Below the pieces are notes generated by a model. It worked only from the letters and a program-made list of their open reading frames with translations. It searched no databases and was not told the DNA's origin. Position numbers and translations under genes: made by a program. Below are positions 48,934 through 58,960 of a stretch of DNA of 64,000 nt, one piece after another. The number at the start of each line of letters is the position of its first letter. Positions within the stretch are counted from its first letter, which is position 1. The stretch covers positions 62,001-126,000 of the forward strand of contig JAAMEZ010000006.1 of assembly GCA_013322215.1 (NCBI GenBank), written 5' to 3'. This stretch comes from Martinezella rhizogenes (GTDB taxonomy: Bacteria > Pseudomonadota > Alphaproteobacteria > Rhizobiales > Rhizobiaceae).

Positions 48934-51399
48934 CTAGCTGTCCACCGACTGGCTGGATTGCAAATCATAGATGCGGAATTCAGGCACCCTATTTGCCAGC
49001 AGCTTGGTCGGCGTGAAGACGATGCGGCGGCTTTCGCCGGCTGCAAGATCGAAAGCGTTGTCGGAATAGCGCCCCTCGACGTCGCTCTCGATCATCACGA
49101 ACAACGCAAGTCCCTTGGCGGTGACTGTGAGTTCCACCGCCCCGTTTTCCTCCTGCTCCTCCCTCAGCACCGTCAGGCCGGCAGGCTGAAGCTCGAGCGC
49201 CTTGTAGGTGCCGTGGACATAGTGCCCCTCGCCGCCCGTTCCATTCGATGCGGTGAAACGCCACGCCAGCAGGCAATCGGTCGGCACCTGATCCGCATCG
49301 ATCGACAAGGCCGTGACAGCCGCATCCGGCGTGCAGACGGCATGCGCCGTCGTCAGCGGCACGCGTTCGCCATTGAGCTTGAGCAGCGAGACGGAAATAT
49401 CGGCCGTGACATCCGCATTGGTGTCATTGACCAGAGAGAAGCGGATCGTCTTGTTGTCTTCGGACGGAATTGCCGCGACCGATACCGGCTGGAAGAAGCG
49501 CCGCACCAGATAGTGCATCACCTTCCACCGGCCGCCGTAATCGAGACTGGACCACGAGGCCACCGGCCAGGTGTCGTTGAGCTGCCAATAGATCGTGCCC
49601 ATGCAATGCGGTTTCAGCGACCGCCAATATTCCACCGCCGTCTTGATTGCGAGGCCCTGCTGGACCTGGCTCAGATAGACGAAATTCGGGAAATCCTTCG
49701 GGAAGCGGAAATATCGGAACATCGTGCCGGCGATGCGTTCGTTGCCGCCGGCATTCTTCTGGTGCAGTTCCATGACCGGAGAGGCGATGTTCATGTCCTT
49801 CGCCTCGGCATAGGTCTTGATGACGGGCAGCGAGGTATAGGACTGGAAGCCGAATTCCGAGCAGAAGCGCGGGCGGACGGTCCGATAATTGTCGAAAGAC
49901 TTGTTCTCGTGCCAGACCGACCAATAATGCATGTCGCCGGAACCGTCGGCATGCCACGCATCACCGAAGTTGAGATAGCCAGAGGCCGGGCTCGACGGCC
50001 ACCAGATCGCATCCGGCAGCGCTTTCTTCATCGCCGTCTCGATCGTCCTGTTCAGGCGATCGTAGGAGACGAGATAGCGATCACGATCTTTGCGGGATTC
50101 CTCGAACCAGGTGAGCGCGCCCACGAGTTCATTGTCGCCACACCAGAGAACGATGGACGGATGTGTCGCAAGCCGGCGAACCTGATAGCCCACCTCCTCC
50201 TCGACATTCTCCAGGAAATCGCCCGTCGAGGGATAAAGATTGCAGGCGAACATGAAGTCCTGCCACACCATGAGACCCAAGCGGTCGCAGGTATCATAGA
50301 ACCACTCATGCTCGTAGAAGCCGCCGCCCCAGACGCGGATCGCATTCATGTTGGCATCGACGGCCGATTGCAGCAGATCCTCGGTCGCGGCCGGGTTGGA
50401 GCGCGAAAACAGCGCGTCGGCCGGAATCCAGTTGGCCCCGCGGGCAAAGATCTCGCGGCCGTTGACCTTCAGCGCGAAACGGCTGCCGGCCTCATCCTCT
50501 GTGGTGATAAGCTCGATCGTCCGTAGACCGATCTGTCGAGTGACGGTTTCGAAATTGGTTTCCACTGACAAGGCATAGAGCGCCTGCTCGCCATTGCCGG
50601 CCGGCCACCAAAGCTTCGGCTTATCGATATGGAAGAAGTGGGTGATCGAGGTTTCGCCGGCATTGACGCCGACATCGAGACGCACACGCTCTTCGTCGAG
50701 CGAGAAATAGAGCTGTGCGATCCCTGTTCCCTTGGCAAACAGCGCGACCGTCACCTTGAGGTCGACCGAACCGTCGTCGTTGTGAAGCTGCTGCGTGACG
50801 ACATTCTCGACCCGGGCGATCTCGAGCTTCTTCAGCGCGATGGTGCCATAGAGGCCGAGCGGCGCGATCGCGATGTTCCAATCCCAGCCGAAATGGCATT
50901 GCGGCTTGCGCAGCATGTTGCCGTTCGGGATCGGCGAGTTGCCGGTGCTGTAGGGAATGTAGAACGGCTGCTTGTCCTGCAGCGCAGCGCCGGCCGCAAT
51001 GCTCGAATGCAGAACGATACGGATGGTGTTTTCGCCCGTCTTCAGCGCCTTCGAGACATCGGGGCGATAGCGCTGGAAGCAGTTGTTGCCCTCCAGCACG
51101 AGCGCATCGTTGACGTAGACGCTGGCGATGGTGTCGAGATAATCGATATCGAGATACCAGTCACCGCCGGCGTCATCGAGCGTGAAGCTGCGCGTCAGCT
51201 CCCAATCCTGCTTCGCGACCCACTGCACGACCTCTTCGTTGCGCGCGAAATAGGGATCGGGAATAAGCCCTTCCGCATGCAGCGCGGAATGGACATCACC
51301 GGGCAGCGACATCGATAGCGAATGATCGCTGTCTGGAGACGTCAGCCTCCACGAACCGGCGAGATCAACGGCAGAATTATCATTGAGCGAAGACGACAT
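48934..51399 (-). CDS. Beta-mannosidase, glycoside hydrolase family 2
   Basis: An 821-residue GH2 enzyme without signal peptide, so cytoplasmic. It has the N-terminal sugar-binding beta-sandwich (about 10-185), an immunoglobulin-like domain (about 190-295) and the TIM-barrel catalytic domain (about 300-600). The acid/base is Glu424 in LWCGDNELVGAL and the nucleophile Glu515 in FCSEFGFQS, both in the wording of beta-mannosidases. It should remove terminal beta-mannose from oligosaccharides brought in by the adjoining ABC transporter. It lies between the transporter ATPase gene and the isomerase gene. Confidence 0.9.
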   Translation of the reverse strand: MSSSLNDNSAVDLAGSWRLTSPDSDHSLSMSLPGDVHSALHAEGLIPDPYFARNEEVVQWVAKQDWELTRSFTLDDAGGDWYLDIDYLDTIASVYVNDALVLEGNNCFQRYRPDVSKALKTGENTIRIVLHSSIAAGAALQDKQPFYIPYSTGNSPIPNGNMLRKPQCHFGWDWNIAIAPLGLYGTIALKKLEIARVENVVTQQLHNDDGSVDLKVTVALFAKGTGIAQLYFSLDEERVRLDVGVNAGETSITHFFHIDKPKLWWPAGNGEQALYALSVETNFETVTRQIGLRTIELITTEDEAGSRFALKVNGREIFARGANWIPADALFSRSNPAATEDLLQSAVDANMNAIRVWGGGFYEHEWFYDTCDRLGLMVWQDFMFACNLYPSTGDFLENVEEEVGYQVRRLATHPSIVLWCGDNELVGALTWFEESRKDRDRYLVSYDRLNRTIETAMKKALPDAIWWPSSPASGYLNFGDAWHADGSGDMHYWSVWHENKSFDNYRTVRPRFCSEFGFQSYTSLPVIKTYAEAKDMNIASPVMELHQKNAGGNERIAGTMFRYFRFPKDFPNFVYLSQVQQGLAIKTAVEYWRSLKPHCMGTIYWQLNDTWPVASWSSLDYGGRWKVMHYLVRRFFQPVSVAAIPSEDNKTIRFSLVNDTNADVTADISVSLLKLNGERVPLTTAHAVCTPDAAVTALSIDADQVPTDCLLAWRFTASNGTGGEGHYVHGTYKALELQPAGLTVLREEQEENGAVELTVTAKGLALFVMIESDVEGRYSDNAFDLAAGESRRIVFTPTKLLANRVPEFRIYDLQSSQSVDS

Positions 51400-51456
51400 C
51401 GGACCTCCCCGGACCGCTGTGAGGTGGAGGCGGTCGGACCGCCTCCCTGCATGGGA

Positions 51457-52548
51457 TCATATTCTGAGTTCTGTCTGCGCATCAAAGAGCGATGCGAGAG
51501 ACATGTCAAAGCCAAGCTTTACGGCCGAACCGGGGCCAAAGCGCCTGGCGCCGTTGACGCGAACCGACATGGTGTGGCCGGCATGCTTCAGCCACAGCAG
51601 ATTGTCGGCACCCATCGGCTCCTCGATATCGACGGTGGCATTGTGGACCTCGGCGCCCGACGCCGCCTCTTCATTGACCTTGATGTGTTCGGGACGGACG
51701 CCCAGCACAACCTTGCGGCCCGCTTGAAGAGCCTCTCCGGCTTTATAGCCATCGAGAGAAAACAGCACGTCATTGGTCGCAAACACGACCTTGCCTTCGC
51801 GGTTGACCAGCTCGCCCTTGAGGAAGTTCATCGAAGGCGATCCGATGAAGCCGGCGACGAAGAGATTGCGCGGCTCGTTGTAGATCGTCGTGGGATCATC
51901 GAGCTGCATGATGACGCCGTTCTTCATGATCGCGATGCGATCGGCAAGCGTCAGCGCCTCGATCTGGTCGTGGGTCACGTAGATCATCGTGTTCTTCAGC
52001 GACTGGTGCAGCCGCTTGATTTCCACGCGCAGCTCCGAGCGCAGCTTGGCGTCGAGGTTCGACAGCGGCTCGTCGAAGAGGAAGACGTCGACATCGCGCA
52101 CAAGCGCCCTGCCGATGGCAACGCGCTGGCGCTGGCCGCCGGAAAGTTCGGCCGGCTTGCGCTTCAGGAGCGGCTCGATCTGCAGGATCTCGGCCGCCCG
52201 GGCGATGCGCTTCTTGATCTCATCTCCCGGCACCTTGGCCACACGGAGACCGAAGGAGAGGTTCTTCTCGACCGACATCTGCGGATAGAGCGCATAGGAC
52301 TGGAACACCATGCCGATGCCGCGATCCTTCGGCTCTTCCCAGGTGACGTTCTTGCCCTTGATGAAAATCTGCCCCTCACTGATGTCAAGCAGGCCGGCGA
52401 TGCAGTTGAGCAAGGTCGACTTGCCGCAGCCGGAGGAACCGAGAAGCACGAGGAACTCGCCGTCATTGATCTCGAGATTGAGATTTTTCAGGACGTTGAC
52501 CGCACCGAAATTCAGCGAAAGGTCTTTGATGGAAACGCTGCTGTTCAT
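51457..52548 (-). CDS. Sugar ABC transporter ATP-binding protein (UgpC/MsmK type)
   Basis: A 363-residue ABC ATPase: Walker A GSSGCGKSTLL, Q-loop FQSYALYPQMSV, signature LSGGQRQRVAIGR, Walker B VFLFDEPLSNLD, then the C-terminal OB/TOBE regulatory domain (about 240-363) found in sugar-uptake ATPases. It powers the importer formed by the two permeases encoded just upstream. Start at 52548 lies three bases after the permease stop, so they are coupled. Confidence 0.93.
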   Translation of the reverse strand: MNSSVSIKDLSLNFGAVNVLKNLNLEINDGEFLVLLGSSGCGKSTLLNCIAGLLDISEGQIFIKGKNVTWEEPKDRGIGMVFQSYALYPQMSVEKNLSFGLRVAKVPGDEIKKRIARAAEILQIEPLLKRKPAELSGGQRQRVAIGRALVRDVDVFLFDEPLSNLDAKLRSELRVEIKRLHQSLKNTMIYVTHDQIEALTLADRIAIMKNGVIMQLDDPTTIYNEPRNLFVAGFIGSPSMNFLKGELVNREGKVVFATNDVLFSLDGYKAGEALQAGRKVVLGVRPEHIKVNEEAASGAEVHNATVDIEEPMGADNLLWLKHAGHTMSVRVNGARRFGPGSAVKLGFDMSLASLFDAQTELRI

Positions 52549-52551
52549 GGA

Positions 52552-53448
52552 TCAACCCTTCACTGCGCCGGCGGCGATGCCCCGGACGAAGAGCCGTCCG
52601 GACACGAAATAGACGATAAGCGGCACCGCGCCGGTCAGCAGCGTTGCGGCCATGTTGACGTTGTATTCCTTCACACCCTGCACGGCGTTGACGACGTTGT
52701 TGAGCTGCACCGTCATCGGATAATTCTGCGTGCCGGCGAAAATCACGCCGAACAGGAAGTCGTTCCAGATGCCTGTGATCTGGATGATGATGCCGACGAC
52801 GAAGATCGGCAGAGACATCGGCAGCATGATGCGCAGGAAGATCTGCCAGAAACCCGCGCCATCGACACGCGCCGCCTTGAAGAGTTCTGGCGGAAGCGAA
52901 GCGAAGTAGTTGCGGAAGAGCAGCGTGTTGATCGGCATGCCGAAGATCGTATGCACAAGCACGATGCCGCCAAGCGTTGCAAACAGCCCCAGTTCGCGCA
53001 GCACCATGACCAGCGGATAGAGCATGACCTGGTAGGGAATGAAAGCGCCGAACAGGAGGATCGTGAAGAAGATTTCCGATCCCTTGAAGCGCCAGTTGGC
53101 CAAGGCATAGCCGTTGACCGAAGCGACGGCAATCGAGACGATGACGCTCGGAACGAGGATCTTTACCGAATTCCAGAAGCCGACCTGAATGCCGTGGCAG
53201 TAGAGCCCGGTGCAGGCCTGCGACCAAGCTTTCACCCAGGGTTCGAAGGTGATTTCCATGGGCGGCGCGAAGATATTGCCCATGCGGATTTCGGGCATGC
53301 CTTTCAGCGATGTGACGACCATCACGTAAAGCGGCAGCACGTAGTAGAGTGCGGCAAGCCCGAGAATGCCGTAGAGCATGATGGTGCGCGGCGCGAAGCG
53401 GCGCTTGGGTTTTGCGCCCGAAGGCTCGATGGTGGCGGCGAATGCCAT
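52552..53448 (-). CDS. Sugar ABC transporter permease (MalG type)
   Basis: A 298-residue inner-membrane protein with six helices. The EAA loop that docks the ATPase is seen as LFKAARVDGAGFWQIFLRIMLPMSLP (about 195-220). It belongs to the CUT1 oligosaccharide family and pairs with the MalF-type permease encoded 12 bases upstream. Confidence 0.92.
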   Translation of the reverse strand: MAFAATIEPSGAKPKRRFAPRTIMLYGILGLAALYYVLPLYVMVVTSLKGMPEIRMGNIFAPPMEITFEPWVKAWSQACTGLYCHGIQVGFWNSVKILVPSVIVSIAVASVNGYALANWRFKGSEIFFTILLFGAFIPYQVMLYPLVMVLRELGLFATLGGIVLVHTIFGMPINTLLFRNYFASLPPELFKAARVDGAGFWQIFLRIMLPMSLPIFVVGIIIQITGIWNDFLFGVIFAGTQNYPMTVQLNNVVNAVQGVKEYNVNMAATLLTGAVPLIVYFVSGRLFVRGIAAGAVKG

Positions 53449-53460
53449 TTGGTGCCTCCC

Positions 53461-54351
53461 TTATCTGCGCTTCTGGCGGAACTCGAAGAGAGCCCACGGC
53501 ACGACGAAGATGAACACGGTAACCAGCATGACGGTGGAGGCGGAAAGCGCCTGGCCGAGATTGGAACGCTGGAACATGAAGTCGTAGACATATTTGGCAG
53601 GCATCTCGGACGCGAAGCCCGGCCCCCCGGCGGTCATGGCGACCACCAGATCGTAGACGCGCACGATGCCCGAAGCGACGATGACCAGCGTGGTGACGAA
53701 GACGCCGCGCATCATCGGAATGACGACGAAAATATAGGTGCGCCAGGCCGGAATGCCGTCGACGCGGGCCGCCTTCCAGATTTCGCCGTCGATGCCGCGA
53801 AGACCCGCCAGCATCAGTACCATGACCAGACCGGTGCCCTGCCAAAGCCCGGCAATGACCAGCGCGTAAAGCACAGTCTTCTGATTGCCGAGCAGCGCGA
53901 AATTAAACCACGTAAAGCCCATGTCCTGCATCAGTTTCGGCAGCCCGAGCGCCGGATCGAGAATCCATTGCCAGACCAGACCGGTCACGATGAAAGACAA
54001 GGCAAAGGGATAGAGAAAGATGGTTCGGAACGTATTCTCGAAGCGGATTTTCTGATCCATCAGCACGGCCAGGAAGAAGCCGACGACGAAAGCAAAAATC
54101 AGGCTGAGAATGCCGTATGTCGCAAGATTGCCGATCGAGATGTTCCAGCGATCAGTGCCCCACAGGCGCTGATACTGCATGAAGCCAACAAAGTTGGAAC
54201 TGGGCAGCAGCCTTGAATCCGTGAAAGAATAGATGACGGTCCAGAGCGTGCAGCCGACAAAGACGACGATCACCGTCAACACCATCGGAATGGCGGCGAT
54301 CTTCGCATTGAGGTTGCGGAACAGACCAAATGGCCGGACAGCGTTAGCCAT
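53461..54351 (-). CDS. Sugar ABC transporter permease (MalF type)
   Basis: A 296-residue inner-membrane protein with six helices and the EAA loop IWKAARVDGIPAWRTYIFVVIPMM (about 190-213). It forms the CUT1 importer with the MalG-type permease. An antisense plus-strand frame of 964 codons runs across this gene and its neighbours but is a coding-bias artefact. The gap to the upstream binding-protein gene is 90 bases. Confidence 0.92.
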   Translation of the reverse strand: MANAVRPFGLFRNLNAKIAAIPMVLTVIVVFVGCTLWTVIYSFTDSRLLPSSNFVGFMQYQRLWGTDRWNISIGNLATYGILSLIFAFVVGFFLAVLMDQKIRFENTFRTIFLYPFALSFIVTGLVWQWILDPALGLPKLMQDMGFTWFNFALLGNQKTVLYALVIAGLWQGTGLVMVLMLAGLRGIDGEIWKAARVDGIPAWRTYIFVVIPMMRGVFVTTLVIVASGIVRVYDLVVAMTAGGPGFASEMPAKYVYDFMFQRSNLGQALSASTVMLVTVFIFVVPWALFEFRQKRR

Positions 54352-54441
54352 CGATACCTCCGTTGGTGGCTGGCGTCGGGACAGGCGAGAATCCTCGCCC
54401 GTCCCATGCCGGCCATCGCGATTGATAGGATGGTCGTGTGC

Positions 54442-55680
54442 TTACTGCGCCTGCTTGAAGATGGCGGCCTGCTTCTCGATCGCCTCGTCCACCGTCATTT
54501 TCGACGAGAAGAACTGCAATCCGAGATCGGTCATCTGGCCGCGCGTATCCGGGTCGATCAGCTGGGTGACACCCGGCACGACATTGTCAGGATTCTTGAG
54601 GATCTCCAGACCCTTCTTCATGCAGCTGCTGGCCGCGCTCAGGTCGATATCGCCACGCACCGGCAGCGATCCCTTGGCGAGGTTGAACTTGACCTGGGTT
54701 TCCTTGGAAACCAGCATGCTCGCAAGTTCGAGCTGCGCCTTGGTGATGTCGGCATTGCTGTTCTTCGGGAAATAGAAGCTGTCGCCGCCGGTATCGAGCA
54801 GGCCATGGAAGCCGAGACCCGGCAGGCAATCGTAATCCTTGCCGGCAACCTGCTTGGCGACGCCAAACTCGCCCTGCGCCCAGTCGCCCATGATCTGAGC
54901 GGCGGCCTTGCCTGTGATGACCATATTGGTGGCGACGTTCCAGTCGCGGCCGGAATAGCTCTCGTCAACCAGATCGCGCGCCTGGGCGAAAGCGTCCCAA
55001 ACCTTGCGGTTTTCGGGGCTCTTCACAGCGTCTGCGTCTTTCTTCTGATAGATCGCCAGATAGGTTTCCTTGCCGCCAATGCCGATCTGCATCACGCTGC
55101 GCATGCCGTCGACCTGCCAAGGGGCGCCGGTTGCGAGCGGAATGATGCCCTTCTCGCGCAGCTTCGGCGCGTCGGCTACGAATTCATCCCAATTGGCCGG
55201 AACCTTCATGCCGTTGTCTTCGAAGACATGCCGGTTGACCCACATCCACTGCCAGGAATGGATATTGAGCGGCACGCAATAGACGCGGCCTTCGTACGTG
55301 CACGAAGCCAGCAAGCTCGCCGGACGAATAATGTCCTTCCAATGTTCCTTTTCGGCGAGATCGGTCAGGTCGGTCATCAGGCCGGCCTTGACCAGCTCTT
55401 CGGCGTCGCGACCCGTGTTGAGCTGCGTTGCGCCCATGGGATTACCGCCCAGAATGCGGCTGACGATCAGCGGCGTCGCAGTCGAGCCGGATCCGGCGAT
55501 AGCGCCGTCGACCCAGTGATTGTTGCCGAGAGCATTGTACTGATCCGCCAGAACCTTCACGGCAGCAGCTTCACCGCCCGATGTCCACCAATGCGTCACT
55601 TCGAGATCAGTCGCGTTTGCTGAGAAGGCCGGAATCGCGACAGATGCGAGCAAAGCGGCGGCCACCAAACGAATATTCAT
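54442..55680 (-). CDS. Sugar ABC transporter substrate-binding protein
   Basis: A 412-residue periplasmic binding protein with a signal peptide (MNIRLVAAALLASVAIPAFS, cut near NAT-DLEV). Mature N-terminus EVTHWWTSGGEAAAVKVLADQYN is the family 1 (CUT1) start. The start at 55680 is decided by GGAGGAG nearby; an in-frame extension to 55743 would block secretion. It is the first gene of the minus-strand operon, divergent from lacI. Ligand likely a mannose- or xylose-containing oligosaccharide, from the enzymes that follow. Confidence 0.92.
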   Translation of the reverse strand: MNIRLVAAALLASVAIPAFSANATDLEVTHWWTSGGEAAAVKVLADQYNALGNNHWVDGAIAGSGSTATPLIVSRILGGNPMGATQLNTGRDAEELVKAGLMTDLTDLAEKEHWKDIIRPASLLASCTYEGRVYCVPLNIHSWQWMWVNRHVFEDNGMKVPANWDEFVADAPKLREKGIIPLATGAPWQVDGMRSVMQIGIGGKETYLAIYQKKDADAVKSPENRKVWDAFAQARDLVDESYSGRDWNVATNMVITGKAAAQIMGDWAQGEFGVAKQVAGKDYDCLPGLGFHGLLDTGGDSFYFPKNSNADITKAQLELASMLVSKETQVKFNLAKGSLPVRGDIDLSAASSCMKKGLEILKNPDNVVPGVTQLIDPDTRGQMTDLGLQFFSSKMTVDEAIEKQAAIFKQAQ

Positions 55681-56141
55681 GAGTTCTCCTCCCTCACTGA
55701 AACGTTGCCGGAAAAACCTAGTCGAATCATTTTCGACACGCAACCGCTCCTTCCGGAATTTTTTACAGATCCCTTATTATGCAATCGGTGATTAAGTTTC
55801 CCCTGTGGAAGATACTGCCGAAATCCAACGAGAACATTGGCAATATTTTCGGGAAAGGCGAAATAAACGCATGATAAATATGGATATATCCCCTCGCCGC
55901 CCTGCAAGAGAATTCACGTCCCTTACTGGCGCAGCAAAATTTCCGGCGACTGATGATCATACAACCACCAGGCATACCCGTTACAAACGTCTCTAAAATA
56001 ACGCTCGACTTTTGAACTGTATCGTTACAGTTTTCATGAAAATGGAGGAGGCAGCTCCGTAGCGTCTTTGCTTGCGGCATAGACGTGAGCAATATAAGCG
56101 GATTGGCTGCGGGAGGCGGCCGGGAGGCGAGCTTGAACGGA
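55681..56141. other. 461-base divergent promoter region of the sugar locus
   Basis: The gap between the divergent binding-protein and regulator genes must carry both promoters. The clear feature is the palindrome at 56015-56032 (separate entry). A GTTACA half-site lies at 55980-55985. The stretch 55760-55950 is AT-richer than its surroundings but shows no gene; short frames in it lack a ribosome binding site and family signs. Confidence 0.5.
56015..56032. promoter_or_regulatory. LacI-family operator palindrome
   Basis: AACTGTATCGTTACAGTT: 7-base arms AACTGTA and TACAGTT are perfect inverted repeats around TCGT. The TGTA-x-CG-x-TACA core is typical of LacI-family operators. It lies about 110 bases ahead of the lacI-type gene and 335 bases ahead of the divergent transporter gene, so it probably mediates at least autoregulation. 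Confidence 0.7.
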
Positions 56142-57221
56142 ATGGACAATAAGAAAATTTCAGGAGGCGGAACGCCGTCCACCCCAGAACGGCCGACATT
56201 GAAGACGATCGCCTTCATGACCGGGCTTGGGATCACCACCGTCTCGCGCGCATTGAAGGATGCTCCGGATATCGGCGCAGAGACCAAAGAGCGCGTGCGC
56301 ATGGTCGCCCGTCAGCTAGGTTATCAACCGAACCGCGCGGGCGTGCGCTTGAGAACCGGCAAGACCAACGTCATCGCGCTGGTGCTAAGCATTGACGAAG
56401 AAATCATGGGCTTCACCAGCCACATCGTCTTCGGCATCTCGGAAGTCCTGGCAGGCACCCAGTATCACTTGGTCATTACGCCGCATTCGCACAGCAAGGA
56501 TCCGCTGGTGCCGGTGCGCTACATTCTCGATACCGGCTCGGCCGACGGCGTCATCATATCGCGTACAGAGCCGGACGATCCGCGCGTCGAGCTCATGCAT
56601 GAGCGCGGCATGCCTTTCTCAACGCATGGGAGGACGGATATGGGCATCGTCCACCCCTTCCATGACTTCGACAACGAAGCCTTCGCGCATGAGGCTGTGC
56701 GGGCGCTGGTCGCAAGGGGGCGGCGGCGCCTGGCGCTGCTGCAGCCCTCCAGCAAGCTGACCTATTATTCGCACACCCGCATCGGCTTCCAGACCGGCCT
56801 GCATCAATATGGCGCCGAGGAGATCCCGCTCAGGATAACCACCGACAATGCTCTTGCCGATATCAAGGATACGGTCGAGGCGCTGATGCGATCACCGCAT
56901 GCGCCTGATGGGATCGTCTGTTCCAGCAGCGGCGGTGCGATTGCCGTCAATGCCGGCATCGAGGCAGCCGGTTTCCGCCTCGGCCGCGATATCGACATGG
57001 TCGCCAAGCAATCGACCGATGTGCTGAGCTGGATCCGGCCCGAGATCATCACGGTATCGGAAGACTTCCGTCACGCCGGCCGCGAGCTTGCCAAGGCCGT
57101 GATCGCCCGGATCGACGGCGTGGAGCCGGAGCTGCTGCAAAGCATCAGCGAGCCTGTTTGGCCAGACGAGCTGACAACAGAAAAAGCTCACCGAACGGGT
57201 CCGGCGAGCTTTCCTTATTGA
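56142..57221 (+). CDS. LacI-family transcriptional regulator
   Basis: A 359-residue regulator with the N-terminal helix-turn-helix and hinge ([53 protein letters not shown] spans about 16-70) followed by a periplasmic-binding-protein-like sensor domain. It likely represses the divergent sugar operon until its ligand is present. Start is uncertain: the ATG at 56142 has no close ribosome binding site, whereas TTG at 56133 has GGGAGG five bases upstream. The 3' end overlaps a hairpin that serves as terminator for gnd on the other strand. Confidence 0.88.
   Translation: MDNKKISGGGTPSTPERPTLKTIAFMTGLGITTVSRALKDAPDIGAETKERVRMVARQLGYQPNRAGVRLRTGKTNVIALVLSIDEEIMGFTSHIVFGISEVLAGTQYHLVITPHSHSKDPLVPVRYILDTGSADGVIISRTEPDDPRVELMHERGMPFSTHGRTDMGIVHPFHDFDNEAFAHEAVRALVARGRRRLALLQPSSKLTYYSHTRIGFQTGLHQYGAEEIPLRITTDNALADIKDTVEALMRSPHAPDGIVCSSSGGAIAVNAGIEAAGFRLGRDIDMVAKQSTDVLSWIRPEIITVSEDFRHAGRELAKAVIARIDGVEPELLQSISEPVWPDELTTEKAHRTGPASFPY
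57181..57215 (-). terminator. Terminator of gnd, overlapping the 3' end of the lacI-type gene
   Basis: AAAGCTCaCCG (57183-57193) pairs with CGGcGAGCTTT (57202-57212), one mismatch. On the minus strand GAGCTTTTTC follows. It starts about 25 bases after the gnd stop. Confidence 0.75.
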
Positions 57222-57237
57222 AGCACAAGCAAGCCTC

Positions 57238-58665
57238 TCAGCCTTGTGCGCCGCTGCCCCAAGGGCCGTGATGGATATCCTTGCCGTCGACACGATCGAA
57301 ACCGTGCGCGCCGAAGAAGTCACGCTGGGCCTGGATCAGGTTGGCGGTGCCGCGCGCCTGACGATAAGCGTCGAAGTATGTGAGCGCCGAAGCAAGGGCT
57401 GGAACCGGTAGGCCGGATGCCGTTGCTGCCGAAACGATACGACGCAGCGACGGGATCGATTCCTTGACCATCTCGGCAAAAGCTGGGGTAACGATCAGGT
57501 TCGCCGCATCCGGGTTCTTGGTGAAGGCGCTGGTGATCTCGTCGAGGAACTGCGAACGGATGATGCAGCCGGCACGCCAGATCTTGGCGATGACAGGCAT
57601 CGGCAGCGACCAGTTGAACTCCTTCGAAGCCTCGGCCATCACGGCAAAGCCCTGGGCATAAGCGCCGATCTTGGCGGCGAAGAGAGCAAGCTCGAGATCC
57701 TTCAGCAGATCGGGGCCGAAAGCGATCGGGAACTTGTAGTCCGGCGTGCCGAAGATCTTCTCGGCGGCTTCACGCTGGCTCTTGATGGCAGACAGGCTAC
57801 GGGCCGCGACGGCAGCTTCGATAGCGGTCGCCGGAATGCCCATGTTCTGCGCTTCGATGGCAGACCATTTGCCGGTGCCCTTCTGGCCGGCCTTGTCGAG
57901 GATAACGTCAGGCATGGCGCTGCCGGTTGCCGGGTCCTTGGCGGCAAGAACCTTCTCGGTGATCTCGATCAGGTAGGAGTTGAGGCGACCCTTGTTCCAC
58001 TCGCCGAAGATCGAGCTGATCTCGGCAGCGCTCTTGCCGAGGCCGTCGCGCAGAATGCCGTAGATTTCGGCGATCATCTGCATGTCGGCATATTCGATGC
58101 CGTTATGGATGGTCTTGACGAAATGGCCGGCGCCGTCGTTGCCGAGCCAGGCAACGCAAGGATCGTCATTGTACTTGGCGGCGATCGAGGTCAGCACCTT
58201 TTCGACGCGCTTGTAGGAGTCTTCGGTACCGCCCACCATGATGGACGGGCCGTGACGCGCACCTTCCTCACCGCCGGACACGCCCATGCCGATGAAAGTC
58301 AGGCCGGTATCCTTGAGGCGGTCGAAGCGGGCGATCGTGTCCCGGAAGTTGGCATTGCCGGCATCGATCATGATGTCGCCCTTGTCGAGATAGGGCTGCA
58401 GCGCCGCCATCTGCTGGTCGACCGGCTCGCCGGCCTTGATCATGATGATGATCGGCCGCGGCGGGCGGATCGCCTCGACGAACTCCTCGATCGTCTTGCA
58501 GGGAATGATCTTGTCCTTGAGTGCGCCCGCATTCGCATAAAATTCATCCGTTACCTGAGGCGTACGGTTGAATACTGCGATCTTGTTGCCTTTTTCGGCG
58601 ATGTTGAGCGCCAGATTCGATCCCATCACAGCGAGACCGATCAGCCCGATTTCTGCCTTTTCCAC
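57238..58665 (-). CDS. gnd: 6-phosphogluconate dehydrogenase (decarboxylating)
   Basis: Oxidises 6-phosphogluconate to ribulose 5-phosphate, CO2 and NADPH in the pentose phosphate pathway. The 475-residue protein is the long form: Rossmann GLIGLAVMGSNLALNIAEKG, catalytic GAGHFVKTIHNGIEYADMQ with its lysine and IIRSQFLDEI in the helical domain. The start is GTG at 58665 (GGAGG six bases upstream); the frame is open to 58869 but the added residues are not family-like. The 295 bases upstream (58666-58960) contain no recognised gene. Confidence 0.95.
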   Translation of the reverse strand: MEKAEIGLIGLAVMGSNLALNIAEKGNKIAVFNRTPQVTDEFYANAGALKDKIIPCKTIEEFVEAIRPPRPIIIMIKAGEPVDQQMAALQPYLDKGDIMIDAGNANFRDTIARFDRLKDTGLTFIGMGVSGGEEGARHGPSIMVGGTEDSYKRVEKVLTSIAAKYNDDPCVAWLGNDGAGHFVKTIHNGIEYADMQMIAEIYGILRDGLGKSAAEISSIFGEWNKGRLNSYLIEITEKVLAAKDPATGSAMPDVILDKAGQKGTGKWSAIEAQNMGIPATAIEAAVAARSLSAIKSQREAAEKIFGTPDYKFPIAFGPDLLKDLELALFAAKIGAYAQGFAVMAEASKEFNWSLPMPVIAKIWRAGCIIRSQFLDEITSAFTKNPDAANLIVTPAFAEMVKESIPSLRRIVSAATASGLPVPALASALTYFDAYRQARGTANLIQAQRDFFGAHGFDRVDGKDIHHGPWGSGAQG

Positions 58666-58960
58666 GACAATCCTCCAATGAGTCGTTGACTGCGCCAGGC
58701 CCCACCCTGAAGACCCGCAAGACACAGCAACATCCGATGTGACGCAATGCCACCGACGCTCGGCGCGACCGGCGACAGCCCTGCGTTGGGGGCTGTTGTT
58801 GCACTCCGGACGGAAAACGGCAAGCCTTCGAAAGCGGTGAATCGTTCTCTTTGCAGGACTGTGCAACAATGTTGCGGAATTCGCGATTCATCCGTTTCCG
58901 AACAAACGCCTGTTCTGCCAATCGCAGCCCCATGACGATGATATAGAGGAGGAAACCACG

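Noticed and set aside
51322..54216. A 964-codon open frame on the plus strand
   Set aside because: It lies antisense to the ABC transporter genes, which have all family motifs; long antisense frames are common in GC-rich DNA.
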